The notes: generated from the letters alone by a model not told the origin. Shown: positions 40,122-52,922, numbered from the stretch's first letter. The stretch: DNA of 64,000 nt from Leptospira gomenensis (GCF_004770155.1 NZ_RQFA01000014.1:124001-188000), one strand, 5' to 3'. Program-made: numbers and translations.

Positions 40122-42225
40122 CGTGGCTTCCGGTGCCCTAACGGAAAGAATTTTGATGGTGGGAAATCCGAACTGCGGCAAAACCACCTTGTTCAACCGC
40201 CTAACAGGGCTTAGACAAAAAACCGGAAACTACCACGGAGTCACCGTGGAAAAAGCGGAAGGAATCCTACAAACCAAAGGAACATCGGTTCGGATTCTGG
40301 ATCTTCCCGGGGCTTACAGCCTCGGAGGAAACTCGGAAGACAAACAAGTCACGAGCGGGGTTCTCGTTCGTCATAAAGCCGGGGACCGGATCCTATTCGT
40401 AATGGACGCGTCTATTGCCGAACGTAGTCTGCAATTTCTTCTTCAAATTTTGGAACTGAACCTTCCCGTATTGGTCGCGGTAACGATGAAGGACGTGCTC
40501 GAAAAAAAAGGAATGCGCCTCGACCTGGATTTCCTTTCCCGGGAATTCGGAATCGTATTCCAATTCGTAAATCCCAAAAACGGAGAGGGTGCGGCCGAAT
40601 TCAGGGAGTTGCTCGGTTCTCCGGGAGCCTTTCGTCTTCCCGTCAAATCCTTCCGTTGGGATAAACGGCGGGAAACGTTTCTGAACGAAATTCTGGCTTC
40701 GATCCGAACGGAAGACGAAGAATCTATAAAATTCGTCCTGCTCAATTCCCTCAAACAATTGTCCGGGGAAACTCTACAAAAAGGACTCCCTGGTTTGGAA
40801 ATCCTAAATCCGGAATTCCGCGACTTGGTGGAAAAAAGATTCAATTCCTCTAATATACCGTTCACCTACGTCGAAGAACTCACCCAAAAGTCCATATATA
40901 TTAAAAAAATATTAAGTTCGGCGCTCTCCGGAACCCCTTCCTCCGCGAAAGGCGGCCTACTTTCCAAAGCGGACGTAATACTTCTGCATCCCTTTTGGGG
41001 ATTGGTTTCGTTTTTGGGAATTATGGCCTTGATGTTCCAGACCCTTTTCACCTGGTCGGAAATTCCTATGGATTGGATCGAATCCGGAGTGCAAACGTTA
41101 GGCGAAATTGCGGGGAGTTTTTTGGAGGAAGGGCCTTTGCGTTCCCTCCTTCAGGAAGGAATCATAGGCGGTGTGGGGGCAGTTCTCGTATTCATACCGC
41201 AGATCAGTTTGTTGTTCTTTTTTATCGGGATCTTAGAAGAAACCGGATATATCGCCAGGGCTTCGTTCGTAATGGATCGATTTATGGGAAGGTTCGGTTT
41301 ATCCGGAAAATCGTTTATTCCTCTGCTTTCTTCCGCGGCGTGTGCGGTTCCGGCGATCATGGGAACGAGGACGATCGAAAACAAAGCCGATCGTATCACT
41401 ACCATTCTCGTATCGCCTTTGATCACTTGTTCCGCTCGTTATCCCGTTTATATTTTGGTGATCGGAGCCGTGTTCCCCGCAGGATACGTGGGCGGAATTT
41501 TTAGGATCCAAGCCCTTACACTTTTCGGACTTTTCCTTTCGGGAATGTTCGCCTCTATGATCGCGGCTCTCGTTTTCAAAAAGACCTTCTTTCGTTCCGA
41601 ACCATCGTATTTTCTGATGGAACTTCCCCCCTATAACACGCCTTCTCTGAAAAGCCTCGGAATAAACGTATTCAAAAAATTGAAAGCGTTTTTGGCCACT
41701 GCCGGCCAGTTGATCCTGTTTATATCCGTATTACTTTGGTTTCTCGCGAATTATCCGAGGATCGATTCGTCCCGTTTCCCGGACGCGACTGAAACGGATT
41801 TGAAAAAAATACAAATCCGTCAGTCATACGCCGGATCGATGGGGAAATTTATGGAGCCAGTACTGGAGCCGATCGGTTTTGATTGGAAGATGGGAATAGG
41901 AATCATCACTTCCTTCGCGGCAAGAGAGGTGATGGTATCCACCCTATCCATCATTTACGGAGTCGGCGGGGAAGAATCGGAGGAGGATCTCAAAGAGGCC
42001 CTTCGAAAGGACGTAAACGAACGAGGGGAACCGGTCTGGGGATTGCGGAATTCCGTAAGCCTTCTTTTGTTTTTTGCGTTCGCCTGTCAGTGTATGTCCA
42101 CTTTGGCGGTGGTAAAAAAAGAGACCAACTCCGTGTTCTGGCCGATGTTTCTTTTCGGATATATGACGATTTTAGCATATTCCGTCTCTTGGATCGTATT
42201 CAAAACTTGGAACCTGTTTTTGTAA
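40111..42225 (+). CDS. feoB: Ferrous iron transporter FeoB
   Basis: A 704-residue ferrous iron transporter: N-terminal GTPase (about 12-170) followed by the membrane domain (about 270-704) with roughly ten helices. Walker A/G1 is [10 protein letters not shown]2 the YHGVTVE region, G3 DLPG, all normal. The G4 motif reads TMKD where most family members have N-x-x-D, the only odd active-site residue. The gating region [12 protein letters not shown] with SARYPVY and the late [13 protein letters not shown] helix are canonical. The N-domain lacks the C-terminal cytoplasmic FeoC-like region. It starts inside feoA and is followed 3 bp later by the sulfatase gene. Confidence 0.95.
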   Translation: MAHNVASGALTERILMVGNPNCGKTTLFNRLTGLRQKTGNYHGVTVEKAEGILQTKGTSVRILDLPGAYSLGGNSEDKQVTSGVLVRHKAGDRILFVMDASIAERSLQFLLQILELNLPVLVAVTMKDVLEKKGMRLDLDFLSREFGIVFQFVNPKNGEGAAEFRELLGSPGAFRLPVKSFRWDKRRETFLNEILASIRTEDEESIKFVLLNSLKQLSGETLQKGLPGLEILNPEFRDLVEKRFNSSNIPFTYVEELTQKSIYIKKILSSALSGTPSSAKGGLLSKADVILLHPFWGLVSFLGIMALMFQTLFTWSEIPMDWIESGVQTLGEIAGSFLEEGPLRSLLQEGIIGGVGAVLVFIPQISLLFFFIGILEETGYIARASFVMDRFMGRFGLSGKSFIPLLSSAACAVPAIMGTRTIENKADRITTILVSPLITCSARYPVYILVIGAVFPAGYVGGIFRIQALTLFGLFLSGMFASMIAALVFKKTFFRSEPSYFLMELPPYNTPSLKSLGINVFKKLKAFLATAGQLILFISVLLWFLANYPRIDSSRFPDATETDLKKIQIRQSYAGSMGKFMEPVLEPIGFDWKMGIGIITSFAAREVMVSTLSIIYGVGGEESEEDLKEALRKDVNERGEPVWGLRNSVSLLLFFAFACQCMSTLAVVKKETNSVFWPMFLFGYMTILAYSVSWIVFKTWNLFL

Positions 42226-42228
42226 ACG

Positions 42229-44190
42229 ATGCGGATTCGGATTCCGGACAACCTCAGAATCCTTTTCGGTTATACGTTCGCGTTTATGATATTATTCACG
42301 ATCTATAGGATCGGATTTTTTTTCACTTTTTCATCGAAACTCGAATCCGCCCCGATTTCGGAAATCCTAGTTTCCTTTCTGGTCGGTCTCCGTTTCGATC
42401 TTTCCGTTTGTTGTATGCTCTTGGCCCCCTTTGTGTTTCTTTCTTCCGCGCATCCGCTCAATCGTTGGAAACCGTATTCGTATCTCTGGGAACTGGGACC
42501 GATTCCAGTCTTTTTCTGGGCATTCGGGCATTCGATCGCGGACATACTCTATTTCGGAGAAACGAATAAACACCTAGGTTACGAAGGTTTCGTGTTTTTG
42601 GGTCCGGATTTTTTGGTAATCCTTCGCTCCTTCCTTTCCGGGAATCCCTTCGTCGCAGCTGCGTCTTCCGTATTCGTATTGACCCTGTTTCCTACGTGCA
42701 TTTTTTTATATATTCAAAACTCATTGTATTCGTATAAACGCTCCGAGAGAATACGCGAAACCGTCTCCGGATTGATTCTCCTCCCAATACTATTCGTAGG
42801 AGTCCGCGGAGGATTACAATCCAGGCCGCTCCGCCCAAGCGATGCGATGACTTCCCGAAACTATCTCGTCAACCAACTTGCCCTCAACGGAATTTTCACA
42901 TCCGTCATGGATATAGGATATCAGTCAATTCCCTCGAACTTACGTATGTCGTACGAGGAATCCGTGCGAGTCGTCCGTAAGGAGATCGGATATTCCGGAG
43001 CCGAGTTCGTATCGGAAGAATATCCGATCCTGCGGGAAACGAAAGAGAAATCCGTCACTTCCACACCGAACGTGGTTTTGATTCTTCTGGAAAGTTGGAC
43101 GGGTAAATACGCATATTCGGAAGGAACCGGACGCCCCGACGGAAAAACGGTCGCTCCGTATTTCGAAAGTCTGATTCCCCAAGGAGTTTATTTTCCTTCC
43201 TTTTTTGCGTCCGGAGGGAGAACTACGAACGGACTAATTTCCACGTTAACCGGAATCCCCGACGGACCGGGATTAACCGTGGTCCGTACGCCTCGTATTC
43301 TGAGTCGTTTCGGGGGTTTGGGAACCTTGCTCAAATCCCTCGGTTATCAAACCGTTTTTCTACACGGAGGAGACGCGGGGTTCGACAACATGAACTTCCT
43401 ATTCGAACACTGGGGATTCGATCGTATTCTGGACAAGGGATATTTCGACTCTCTCAACCGATATGAATCCGGGCCGTGGGGATATTACGACGGAGATTTG
43501 TTAAACGAATTACATGAAATTCTAATGCACCAAAAATCCCCCGTCCTAATAACGACGTTGACGTTGACGACCCACTATCCCTATAAACTTCCGTCCTCCG
43601 CGAAACCGGTTTTTCCTCTGGAATTGGAGGAAAACGAATACTTCAACGTCTATCGATACGCGGACGACTCGATCCGAAACTTTATGGAAAAAGCGAAAAA
43701 CGCGTCGTATTTTCGCGATACCGTTTTTATTTTTGTGGGAGACCATTCCCATCATAGAAACTTGGATTATTACGAAGACAGAAACGTACCGTTTTTGATC
43801 TATGCCCCGGGAAGAATTCGTCCCAAATTGGACTACAGAATTTCGTCCCAACTCGACGTGCTTCCGACCGTTTTGGGAATTTTGGGAAAGAAGGTTCGTT
43901 TTTCCGCGATGGGAAGGGATTTGCTCGATCCGTCGCTCGCAGGAGGAGGAGCTTATTTCGCGTTCGGAAACCTTTTCGGCTGGATCGAAAACAACTGGAT
44001 CTTTTATAGTTTTACCGATAAGATTCGCAAGTCCTCCTTTTCGATACGACCGAGAATCGGGGAAACCGAGGAATGTAAAGAAGATCCTGCGTTATGCGAA
44101 ACGTATCATTCCAAAGCAAAATCCTTCTGGAATCTAAGCTACGAACTAATGAATCGAAACAAAATCTACCCTTCCGAAACTAAGAAATAA
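42229..44190 (+). CDS. LTA-synthase-like sulfatase (phosphoglycerol transferase family)
   Basis: A 653-residue membrane enzyme. Residues 1-190 hold about five membrane helices, and the outer catalytic domain (about 280-560) is of the LtaS/sulfatase type: the metal glutamate in [10 protein letters not shown], the nucleophile threonine in [17 protein letters not shown], and metal ligands in [14 protein letters not shown]. LtaS polymerises glycerol phosphate onto lipid anchors in Gram-positive cells. In diderm bacteria, relatives such as OpgB/MdoB and phosphoethanolamine transferases decorate glucans or lipid A. Leptospira has no teichoic acid, so a modifying transferase is more likely. The gene starts 3 bp after feoB and precedes the neuB-like gene by 4 bp. 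Confidence 0.88.
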   Translation: MRIRIPDNLRILFGYTFAFMILFTIYRIGFFFTFSSKLESAPISEILVSFLVGLRFDLSVCCMLLAPFVFLSSAHPLNRWKPYSYLWELGPIPVFFWAFGHSIADILYFGETNKHLGYEGFVFLGPDFLVILRSFLSGNPFVAAASSVFVLTLFPTCIFLYIQNSLYSYKRSERIRETVSGLILLPILFVGVRGGLQSRPLRPSDAMTSRNYLVNQLALNGIFTSVMDIGYQSIPSNLRMSYEESVRVVRKEIGYSGAEFVSEEYPILRETKEKSVTSTPNVVLILLESWTGKYAYSEGTGRPDGKTVAPYFESLIPQGVYFPSFFASGGRTTNGLISTLTGIPDGPGLTVVRTPRILSRFGGLGTLLKSLGYQTVFLHGGDAGFDNMNFLFEHWGFDRILDKGYFDSLNRYESGPWGYYDGDLLNELHEILMHQKSPVLITTLTLTTHYPYKLPSSAKPVFPLELEENEYFNVYRYADDSIRNFMEKAKNASYFRDTVFIFVGDHSHHRNLDYYEDRNVPFLIYAPGRIRPKLDYRISSQLDVLPTVLGILGKKVRFSAMGRDLLDPSLAGGGAYFAFGNLFGWIENNWIFYSFTDKIRKSSFSIRPRIGETEECKEDPALCETYHSKAKSFWNLSYELMNRNKIYPSETKK

Positions 44191-44194
44191 AACC

Positions 44195-45193
44195 ATGAAC
44201 TTTCTAAAAGAATTCTCCCTGACTCGCGAAATTTCCGTAGGTCCCGAACACACTCCCGTTGTCGTCGCAGAAATCGGACTCAACCACAATAACGACGAAG
44301 AGATCGGCAAACGTACGATCGCCGCCGCCAAAAAAGCCGGAGCGCACGCCGTTAAGTTCCAGTCGTATAAGACCGAGGAATTCATCGACGTCTCCAATCC
44401 GGAAGCGAAGATCCTCGTAGATATATTCAAAAAATATGAACTATCCGAAACGATGCACCGCAGGTTCCAGCAGACCGCTTTCGACGAAGGACTCGCATTT
44501 TTTTCCACGCCTCTCTGCGTAAGTTCACTCCGTTTACTCCTGGATTTGAAAGTGCCGGCCGTCAAAATTGCGAGCGGCGACGTGACGAACCGTACGCTGC
44601 TGATGGAAACCGCGAAATCCGGACTTCCGGTGATCCTTTCCACCGGAGCCGCCGATTTTTTCGAGGTGGAACGCGCCGTATCCTTTTTGAGTCAGGAAGG
44701 AACGGATAAACTTTGTCTTTTACACTGCGTGTCCCTTTATCCGACGCCGCCCGAAAAAACCAATTTACGTACGATCGAGACATTCAAAAATCTTTATAAA
44801 CTTCCGGTAGGATTTTCGGATCACACGGCAGGCTCGGCCGCGGCGGCGGCCGCAGTCGCGTTAGGCGCCTGTATGATCGAAAAACACTTCACGTTGGATC
44901 ACAAATTGGACGGTCCGGATCACGGGATTTCGGCCGATCCGGAAGGATTAAAATCACTGTGCGAAAACGTTCTTACCGCCTGGCGAATGTTAGGCGATGG
45001 ACGAAAAAAACCCTGGCCCGAAGAGACAAACGGACGTTTTTTCGGAAGAAGAGCGTTGTATGCGGACGCACAAGGAAACGCGATCGCCTTACGTCCGGAC
45101 CTCACACAGAAGGATTCGCGATTTTTGGATTCCTGGGAAACGAAAAAAGCCGCTTTGTTGGAGGCAATACCCGGAAAACCGTTCCGGGTTTGA
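44195..45193 (+). CDS. neuB: NeuB-family nonulosonic/sialic acid synthase
   Basis: A 332-residue member of the NeuB family that condenses a sugar with phosphoenolpyruvate. Typical motifs are [67 protein letters not shown] and [16 protein letters not shown] reduced SAF-like end ([27 protein letters not shown]) replaces the full antifreeze-like domain, so it is slightly shorter than typical. No other sialic or legionaminic acid genes lie beside it; those genes are usually clustered in the O-antigen region. It follows the sulfatase by 4 bp, suggesting joint transcription with it. The product sugar is not known. Confidence 0.92.
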   Translation: MNFLKEFSLTREISVGPEHTPVVVAEIGLNHNNDEEIGKRTIAAAKKAGAHAVKFQSYKTEEFIDVSNPEAKILVDIFKKYELSETMHRRFQQTAFDEGLAFFSTPLCVSSLRLLLDLKVPAVKIASGDVTNRTLLMETAKSGLPVILSTGAADFFEVERAVSFLSQEGTDKLCLLHCVSLYPTPPEKTNLRTIETFKNLYKLPVGFSDHTAGSAAAAAAVALGACMIEKHFTLDHKLDGPDHGISADPEGLKSLCENVLTAWRMLGDGRKKPWPEETNGRFFGRRALYADAQGNAIALRPDLTQKDSRFLDSWETKKAALLEAIPGKPFRV

Positions 45194-45212
45194 AAGGATC
45201 CGCCGCCTAACA

Positions 45213-46331
45213 ATGAAAATACGATTTAACCTCGTCAGCCTTTTCGTCCCTTTCGTAGTTTCGGGTTTTGCCCTAACCGCGGCACCCAATTACGGAAACT
45301 TCGGATCGGAAGTCGATTTTTTGGACTTCGGAAGATGGACCACGGCCCCCTTCAGCTACTCCGTCTCCTCCGCGTTTTCCGGGGAATACGGCGGGTTCAA
45401 CCTGTTCGATTCCGATCCGACGACCCATTGGTATTCCTCCAATCGATCCGGCGAAGAATGGGTCATCGTTGACTTCGGCTCGAAACGCCTCATCAACGGA
45501 ATCGGATTGACCGTCCCTTTGTTCCGAGGAGAAAGAGCGGTAAAAAAATACCAGATCCAAGTTCTGATCCGGGACGAATGGAGAACTATATTCACGAATC
45601 AGAATGTGGAACTGAATAACCTCCACAGACTGGAAAACCTGGACGCATCCGTGATACGGATACATTTTCCGGAAACCACTGAAAAAGGAATCGTAATCAG
45701 CGACCTTAAACTTTTTCTCAACGATCGACTTTTAAACGGCATCGATCCGAAACTCCGCGGCTACTCGTTTCCCGTTCCCGGCGGATTAATTCCCTCCCAC
45801 GACAACCAACTCCCCAACGCACCGCGCGCTTATAGAAACGGAGTCCATAAAGGAATTGATATATACAAAAAACGTGATACTAACGGTCAAATCCGCGGAC
45901 TTAACTTTCAGGACGAAGTTGTGGCCCCCGCCGACGGGATCGTAGTCCGCTCCGATCAGTCCTACGTTGCGATGACGTTAGCCGATTACGAATTTCATAC
46001 CTCCCAATCTCAAAAAGGTACCGTAACCTACGTGGAAAAGGATTTCGGAGGAAGACAAATCTGGATCGACCACGAAAACGGGGTTATGACTAGTTTCAAC
46101 CACCTTTCCTCGATACGAAAAAATCTGAAACTAGGAGATAGGATCAAACGGGGGGAAGTCCTTGGCACAGTCGGCAACTCGGGACTCGTCGAAGAAGCGA
46201 AAGGAATTCCGGACAACACACACCTTCACTTCGAGATTTGGGTGGACGGGGAATTTTTCGGAAACGGGGTTGCACCCGCGCAGGTACGCAAAATGCTTCA
46301 GTTCTTTTTCAAACGATCCGGTGCGGATTGA
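45213..46331 (+). CDS. Exported M23 metallopeptidase with discoidin (F5/8-type) domain
   Basis: A 372-residue exported protein. A signal peptide (about 1-23) is followed by a discoidin-like domain (about 40-175: [42 protein letters not shown]) and a LytM/M23 peptidase domain (about 190-360). The zinc ligands are visible: H-x3-D in VHKGIDI, and H-x-H in [12 protein letters not shown]23 enzymes cut peptidoglycan cross-links; the discoidin domain would target it to glycans. The frame is open upstream to 44997, but only the ATG at 45213, after an AAAGGA, gives a signal peptide. It ends the ubiB-feoAB-sulfatase-neuB operon, with a hairpin terminator right after. Confidence 0.88.
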   Translation: MKIRFNLVSLFVPFVVSGFALTAAPNYGNFGSEVDFLDFGRWTTAPFSYSVSSAFSGEYGGFNLFDSDPTTHWYSSNRSGEEWVIVDFGSKRLINGIGLTVPLFRGERAVKKYQIQVLIRDEWRTIFTNQNVELNNLHRLENLDASVIRIHFPETTEKGIVISDLKLFLNDRLLNGIDPKLRGYSFPVPGGLIPSHDNQLPNAPRAYRNGVHKGIDIYKKRDTNGQIRGLNFQDEVVAPADGIVVRSDQSYVAMTLADYEFHTSQSQKGTVTYVEKDFGGRQIWIDHENGVMTSFNHLSSIRKNLKLGDRIKRGEVLGTVGNSGLVEEAKGIPDNTHLHFEIWVDGEFFGNGVAPAQVRKMLQFFFKRSGAD

Positions 46332-46334
46332 GAA

Positions 46335-46361
46335 CCGAAGGGGCTTCGGGAGTTTTCTTTT
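46335..46361 (+). terminator. Rho-independent terminator of the feoB-neuB-M23 operon
   Basis: A CCGAAG stem, GGG loop and CTTCGG stem are followed by GAGTTTTCTTTT. It sits 4 bp after the M23 stop codon and closes the operon beginning at 38572. Confidence 0.8.
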
Positions 46362-46366
46362 GTTAA

Positions 46367-46413
46367 GGTAGTTCCCACGTTGCTGCGCTCTTAATCGCGG
46401 TAGTTCCCACGTT
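46367..46413. repeat. Two direct GGTAGTTCCCACGTT copies
   Basis: The 15-mer GGTAGTTCCCACGTT occurs at 46367-46381 and 46399-46413 with a 32-bp period. It contains the TTCCCAC half of the GTRGGARCTCCCAC-type palindrome that recurs at 50516, 50794, 54852, 54991 and 56517. Confidence 0.6.
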
Positions 46414-46550
46414 CTTTTAAATCTTCGATTATCCGAGAAACCGCAGGAATTCCTACAGTTTCGAAATTTCGGAATCAGACAAAACCCCCACATACGTTTC
46501 CGTTTCAGATGGTTTGGCTCCGATGTTTCCCGCGAAAGCGATCGATGCGG

Positions 46551-46611
46551 AGTCAAGAAATTGATATTCAATGAGTCGAATATTCTAAAAATAAAATGCA
46601 ATTTCTTGACT
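46551..46611. repeat. Nested inverted repeat upstream of fliF
   Basis: AGTCAAGAAATTG (46551-46563) is exactly complementary to CAATTTCTTGACT (46599-46611). Inside the 35-base loop, ATATTC pairs with GAATAT (46564-46583). Such nested AT-rich palindromes can be the ends of small mobile repeats or RNA hairpins. Confidence 0.6.
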
Positions 46612-46914
46612 GAAGCGGAGAGCGCGGTTTTTCTTCGCGCACGCGGAGAAAAATTCGCCCCGAAACGATCGACCGAGGCGATACGATTCATGGCTTTTTC
46701 TGGCTAAATCCTTTCGTTCCCGCCGCCGCCCCACTACACAAAAATTCAGTACGAATATCCTTCGTAAACACATTCAAAATGACGAATACTCCCGCTCCAC
46801 TACGCTTAACATTTGTGTACCCGGGAAATTTTTCTAAAAAAATTCGAAAAGGGATTGTACTTTCTTTCCGATATTTGATTATGTCCCGTATCGTAAATTC
46901 GTCGGAGATCCGCC

Positions 46915-49583
<2,669 letters not shown>

Positions 49584-49586
49584 TCC

Positions 49587-50510
49587 ATGGCAAAACTCGT
49601 CTTTAAACCGATTCAAATCGCCGACATCAAGGATCAGGTCGAATTAGCGATTCCAGATAAATACAAAAAATTCCACAGAGACGAGGACGCGGAGGAGTTC
49701 GAGGTAGACCAGGAAGGAAATATCATCGAACAATACCAAGGCCCTTCCATCGAGGAAATCGAAGCGGAACTCAGTCGTTATCGGGAAGAAAACGAAGAAC
49801 AAGTTCGAAAACTTCTGGAAGACGCGAGAAGAAAGGCGGAAGAGATCGAAGAGGAAGGTCGCAAACGCGCCTTTCAGATGATCCAAGATTCCAAGGAAAA
49901 AGTTAAACTCGAAGAGGATACGGGCAAGGCAAAAGCGGAACAGATCCTGGATCGCGCCAAAATGGAAGTCGAGAGGATGATCAAAGAGGCGGAGATGAAG
50001 GTCGCCGAGATCGAACACGAAGCCTACCTCAAAGGATACGACGCCGGTCGGGAAGTCGGTTTCAAAAAAGGACAAGGAGAGGTTCGGCGTCTTATCGACC
50101 GCCTGGGAACGATCGTTGGTAAGGCGATCGACATTCGCGAAGAAATCATCCAGGCTTCCGAGAAACAGATGGTGGAAATGATCCTCATCATTTCCCGCAA
50201 AGTGATCAAGGATGAAATCATCGAAAGAAAGGAAATCGTTCTCAACAATATTAGAGAAGCGTTAAAAAGAATCAAGGATCGGGACCGCGTGGACATCCGA
50301 GTCAACTTTGCGGATCTCGAACTCACGACGGCCCACAAGGACGAACTCATCAAACTTATGGAATCCCTTCGGAAGGTCAATATCTACGAGGACTCCCGGG
50401 TGGATCGGGGCGGTGTTATCATCGAAACCGATGTGGGCGCCATCGACGCAAGGATTTCCACGCAGCTCAAGGAAATCGAGGAAGCGATCCGGAATGCGGA
50501 GCCGATCTGA
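49587..50510 (+). CDS. fliH: Flagellar assembly protein FliH
   Basis: The stator-like regulator of the export ATPase, 307 residues. A long charged coiled coil (about 60-165, many Glu/Lys/Arg heptads such as EEGRKRAFQMIQDSKEKVK) is followed by the FliH C-terminal domain (about 175-305) with AYLKGYDAGREVGFKKGQGE, VDIRVNFADLEL and GGVIIETDVGAIDARISTQL. The N-terminal residues MAKLVFKPIQ are a conserved FliH start. FliH normally sits directly beside FliI; here 471 bp of repeat-rich sequence separates the two genes. Confidence 0.9.
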   Translation: MAKLVFKPIQIADIKDQVELAIPDKYKKFHRDEDAEEFEVDQEGNIIEQYQGPSIEEIEAELSRYREENEEQVRKLLEDARRKAEEIEEEGRKRAFQMIQDSKEKVKLEEDTGKAKAEQILDRAKMEVERMIKEAEMKVAEIEHEAYLKGYDAGREVGFKKGQGEVRRLIDRLGTIVGKAIDIREEIIQASEKQMVEMILIISRKVIKDEIIERKEIVLNNIREALKRIKDRDRVDIRVNFADLELTTAHKDELIKLMESLRKVNIYEDSRVDRGGVIIETDVGAIDARISTQLKEIEEAIRNAEPI

Positions 50511-50981
50511 AAAAGGCAGGAGTTCCCACGAGTATCCCGAACGTTCGGCGTGCTGTCGGAGCTCCTTTTCAAAACGAGACATTCTTCTCCCTTCTTATCG
50601 ATCTCCCGGGGATTCCGGGAGATCTTTTCTTTTTCCAGAGAACTTGCGCAGGAATTCCGACGCCCCTGCCGTAAACAAGAAGGCGCCCCGCCCTGGTTGG
50701 GTGGTGGAGGTGGGTTGGCGGGAAAAAATCGACGGACTTTTCCCTATCACGAATTCCTCCGTTTGGCAAGCGCGATCCATTGCCTCCATTCGCGTGGGAG
50801 CTCCCACACAACGAAGAACGGATCGAACCAATCCCTCGCCCATCTCCCACGGCGACTATCCAACCGACTCTTCGGTTCCACCTTGCCTTTTTTCTTTTAG
50901 AGACATAATTCTTTTATTTTCCCATAGATACTTGACTTCCTCGCAAACCCCGCGATACAAAGGGATAATTCCGAGCCTTCT
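50511..50981. repeat. Repeat-bearing 471-bp segment between fliH and fliI
   Basis: No gene is supported. The segment contains GCAGGAGTTCCCAC (50516-50529) and the perfect palindrome GTGGGAGCTCCCAC (50794-50807), variants of the motif seen near 54.85 kb. Between them, AAGGCGCCCCGCCCTGG (50680-50696) and a G-rich run (GGTTGGGTGGTGGAGGTGGG) match the order in the 54.9-kb copy, so this is a diverged member of the same dispersed repeat. The far right side probably holds a promoter or read-through leader for fliI. Confidence 0.7.
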
Positions 50982-52346
50982 ATGATCGAAAAGAAATTCC
51001 ACGAGAAAGTGGACGTGATGTCCAAATACTTCCTGATCATGGATCGCACCGAAACGATCCGGAAATCCGGCAAAGTCATTCGTGTTTCAGGCAACGTCAT
51101 CTATTCTGAAGGCCCCCCCGATTCCAAAATAGGCGAACTTATGGATGTCCAAAAAAGCGGAAAAGAGGGATACCTTCAGTGTGAAATCGTAGGCTTCGAA
51201 GGCCACGTCTATACGCTGATGCCCCTCGGCCCGGTGGAAGGAATCTACCCCGAAGCGTTCGTATTTTCCTCGGGAAGAAAACTTTCCATTCCCGTTGGCA
51301 AAGAACTTTTAGGGAGAGTTTTGAACGGGGTAGGAAGACCGATCGACAAAAAAGGTCATATCATCACCAAGGAAGAACGCGGCCCCGACAACGAAGTCCC
51401 CAACCCGCTGGATCGCCCGATCATTCGCGACGTTCTTACCACCGGCGTACGCGCAATCGACGGAATTCTTACCATTGGACGAGGCCAGCGCGTGGGAATT
51501 TTCTCCGGCTCAGGCGTCGGTAAATCCAGCCTTCTCGGTATGATCGCCCGATACACCGACGCGGACGTAAACGTGATCGCACTCGTGGGAGAACGGGGTC
51601 GCGAAGTCAACGAATTCATAGAACTCGACCTCGGCAAAGAAGGACTTCAAAAATCCATCGTTCTCGCGGCGACTTCGGATTCTCCAAAAATGGAACAAGT
51701 CAACTGTGCCCTTCTCGCCACATCGATCGCGGAATATTTTCGAGACCAAGGCAAACACGTAAACTTAATGATGGATTCCCTGACTCGATTCGCGCAGGCC
51801 AATCGGGAAATTTCCGCGTCCAATCACGAACCCCCGATCACAAGAGGATTCAGCTCCTCCGTATTTTCCAAACTCGCCAAACTCGTAGAACGTTCCGGAA
51901 CTTCGAAAACCGGAGGAACGATCACCGGTTTTTACACCGTTCTTACGGAAGCCGACGAAATGGAAGACCCGATCGCGGACGCGGTTCGAGGTTACATAGA
52001 CGGACACATCATCTTAAACAGAAAACTTGCGGAGCGCAATCACTACCCCGCCATCGACGTCCCCGCTTCTCTTTCCCGGGTGATGGCCCGAATCGCCTCC
52101 GAAGACCAAAACCTCAGAGCGGGAATGATCCGCGAACTCATCAGCGCCTACAACTCCGCGGAAGAATTGATCCGTCTCAACGCGTACGTCTCCGGTTCGG
52201 ACGCGCGCGTAGATTTGGCCATCCGAAAGAAGGAGCAAATCGACCGTTACCTAAAACAAAAAATCCAAGAGCGAAGCTCGTTTTCCCAAGCGGAAAAAGG
52301 TTTAAAAGAAGTTCTGGAAGAAGAACAGGAAGAAGAGGAATTTTAA
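50982..52346 (+). CDS. fliI: Flagellum-specific ATP synthase FliI
   Basis: The export ATPase of the flagellar type III system, 454 residues. Walker A is SGSGVGKSSLLGMIAR around residues 175-185, Walker B LMMDSLTRFAQANREI, and the C-terminal STREND region with GYIDGHIILNRKLAERNHYPAIDV follows. The N-terminal beta barrel (KSGKVIRVSGNVIYSEGPP) is also clear. Its N-terminus begins with IEKKFHEKVDVMSKYF, slightly longer than in enterobacteria. It is in line with fliJ, which begins 4 bases after its stop, and is separated from fliH by a repeat region. Confidence 0.95.
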   Translation: MIEKKFHEKVDVMSKYFLIMDRTETIRKSGKVIRVSGNVIYSEGPPDSKIGELMDVQKSGKEGYLQCEIVGFEGHVYTLMPLGPVEGIYPEAFVFSSGRKLSIPVGKELLGRVLNGVGRPIDKKGHIITKEERGPDNEVPNPLDRPIIRDVLTTGVRAIDGILTIGRGQRVGIFSGSGVGKSSLLGMIARYTDADVNVIALVGERGREVNEFIELDLGKEGLQKSIVLAATSDSPKMEQVNCALLATSIAEYFRDQGKHVNLMMDSLTRFAQANREISASNHEPPITRGFSSSVFSKLAKLVERSGTSKTGGTITGFYTVLTEADEMEDPIADAVRGYIDGHIILNRKLAERNHYPAIDVPASLSRVMARIASEDQNLRAGMIRELISAYNSAEELIRLNAYVSGSDARVDLAIRKKEQIDRYLKQKIQERSSFSQAEKGLKEVLEEEQEEEEF

Positions 52347-52349
52347 TCT

Positions 52350-52922
52350 TTGAAACGGTTTCGATTCAATCTAGAACCCGTTTTAAATCTTCGCAAAAAA
52401 ACGGAGGATGAAAAGCTCAAAACCTTTTCCCTCGTGGCGGGCGAAATCAATCAGATCCGCAATTCCATTATGGAAAACGAAAAACGGATCGAGATACTCA
52501 CGGGAGAATCGTATTCGCTCCACGGCGCATCATTGCGAGATTATCAGTTGCACCAGGGTTATATCCGATCCTTAATCACGAAAAACGAAACTCTGGAGCA
52601 GGATATAGAAAACCGTAAACCGGAACTCGACGCCAAACGTGCGGAGTTGATCTCGGCGCAAAAGGATCGCAAAATTCTGGAGATTCTGAAAGAAAATCAA
52701 TATAAAGAATACAGAAAGTTATATTTCAAAAAAGAGAAGTTCGAACTCGAAGAACACTACAACCAATTGAATTCCATCCAAAGGAGACAATCCGATGAAT
52801 CCTCTCTCTCTCAACCGCCTCCGCGAATCTTTACATACGATACGGGATCGAGCGCTGAAAACCCGAACGACGACTCCGGAACCTCCGAACTCAAAAAACT
52901 CTACGAACGATTCAAAAAGTGA
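52350..52922 (+). CDS. fliJ: Flagellar protein FliJ
   Basis: A 190-residue all-helical coiled-coil protein in the FliJ position after fliI. The start MKRFRFNLEPVLNLRKKTEDEK is typical of FliJ, which sits on the FliI ring. Two long helices (about 10-70 and 75-145) form the coiled coil; the region after 145 (SSLSQPPPRIFTYDTG and a Ser/Asn/Asp-rich stretch) is low-complexity and longer than in the usual 147-residue protein. That extra C-terminal stretch overlaps the next reading frame from 52795 on. The start codon is TTG, with AAGAGGAAT about 12 bases before; there is no in-frame ATG that gives a full protein. Confidence 0.88.
   Translation: MKRFRFNLEPVLNLRKKTEDEKLKTFSLVAGEINQIRNSIMENEKRIEILTGESYSLHGASLRDYQLHQGYIRSLITKNETLEQDIENRKPELDAKRAELISAQKDRKILEILKENQYKEYRKLYFKKEKFELEEHYNQLNSIQRRQSDESSLSQPPPRIFTYDTGSSAENPNDDSGTSELKKLYERFKK

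Larger units (their letters stand above)
46362..46914. other. 553-bp intergenic region with repeats between the M23 and fliF genes
   Basis: No gene is supported. Two copies of GGTAGTTCCCACGTT lie 32 bp apart at its left end (see separate entry), and a nested inverted repeat occupies 46551-46611. The right 300 bp should hold the fliF promoter; I saw no clear sigma-28 box. Open frames here overlap each other and have no ribosome binding site. Confidence 0.5.

Noticed and set aside
44997..45212. 72-residue extension of the M23 peptidase
   Set aside because: It overlaps neuB in another frame and would bury the clear signal peptide that starts at 45213.
46367..46413. Possible CRISPR array from two short direct repeats
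   Set aside because: Only two 15-bp copies with a 17-bp spacer, no further units and no cas genes nearby.
46131..46691. A 186-codon minus-strand frame past the M23 gene
   Set aside because: It crosses the terminator and the repeats and has no start signal.
50308..50985. A 225-codon frame covering the end of fliH and the repeat region
   Set aside because: It is Ser/Arg/Pro-rich and derives from the repeat; the first part is a shifted frame of fliH.
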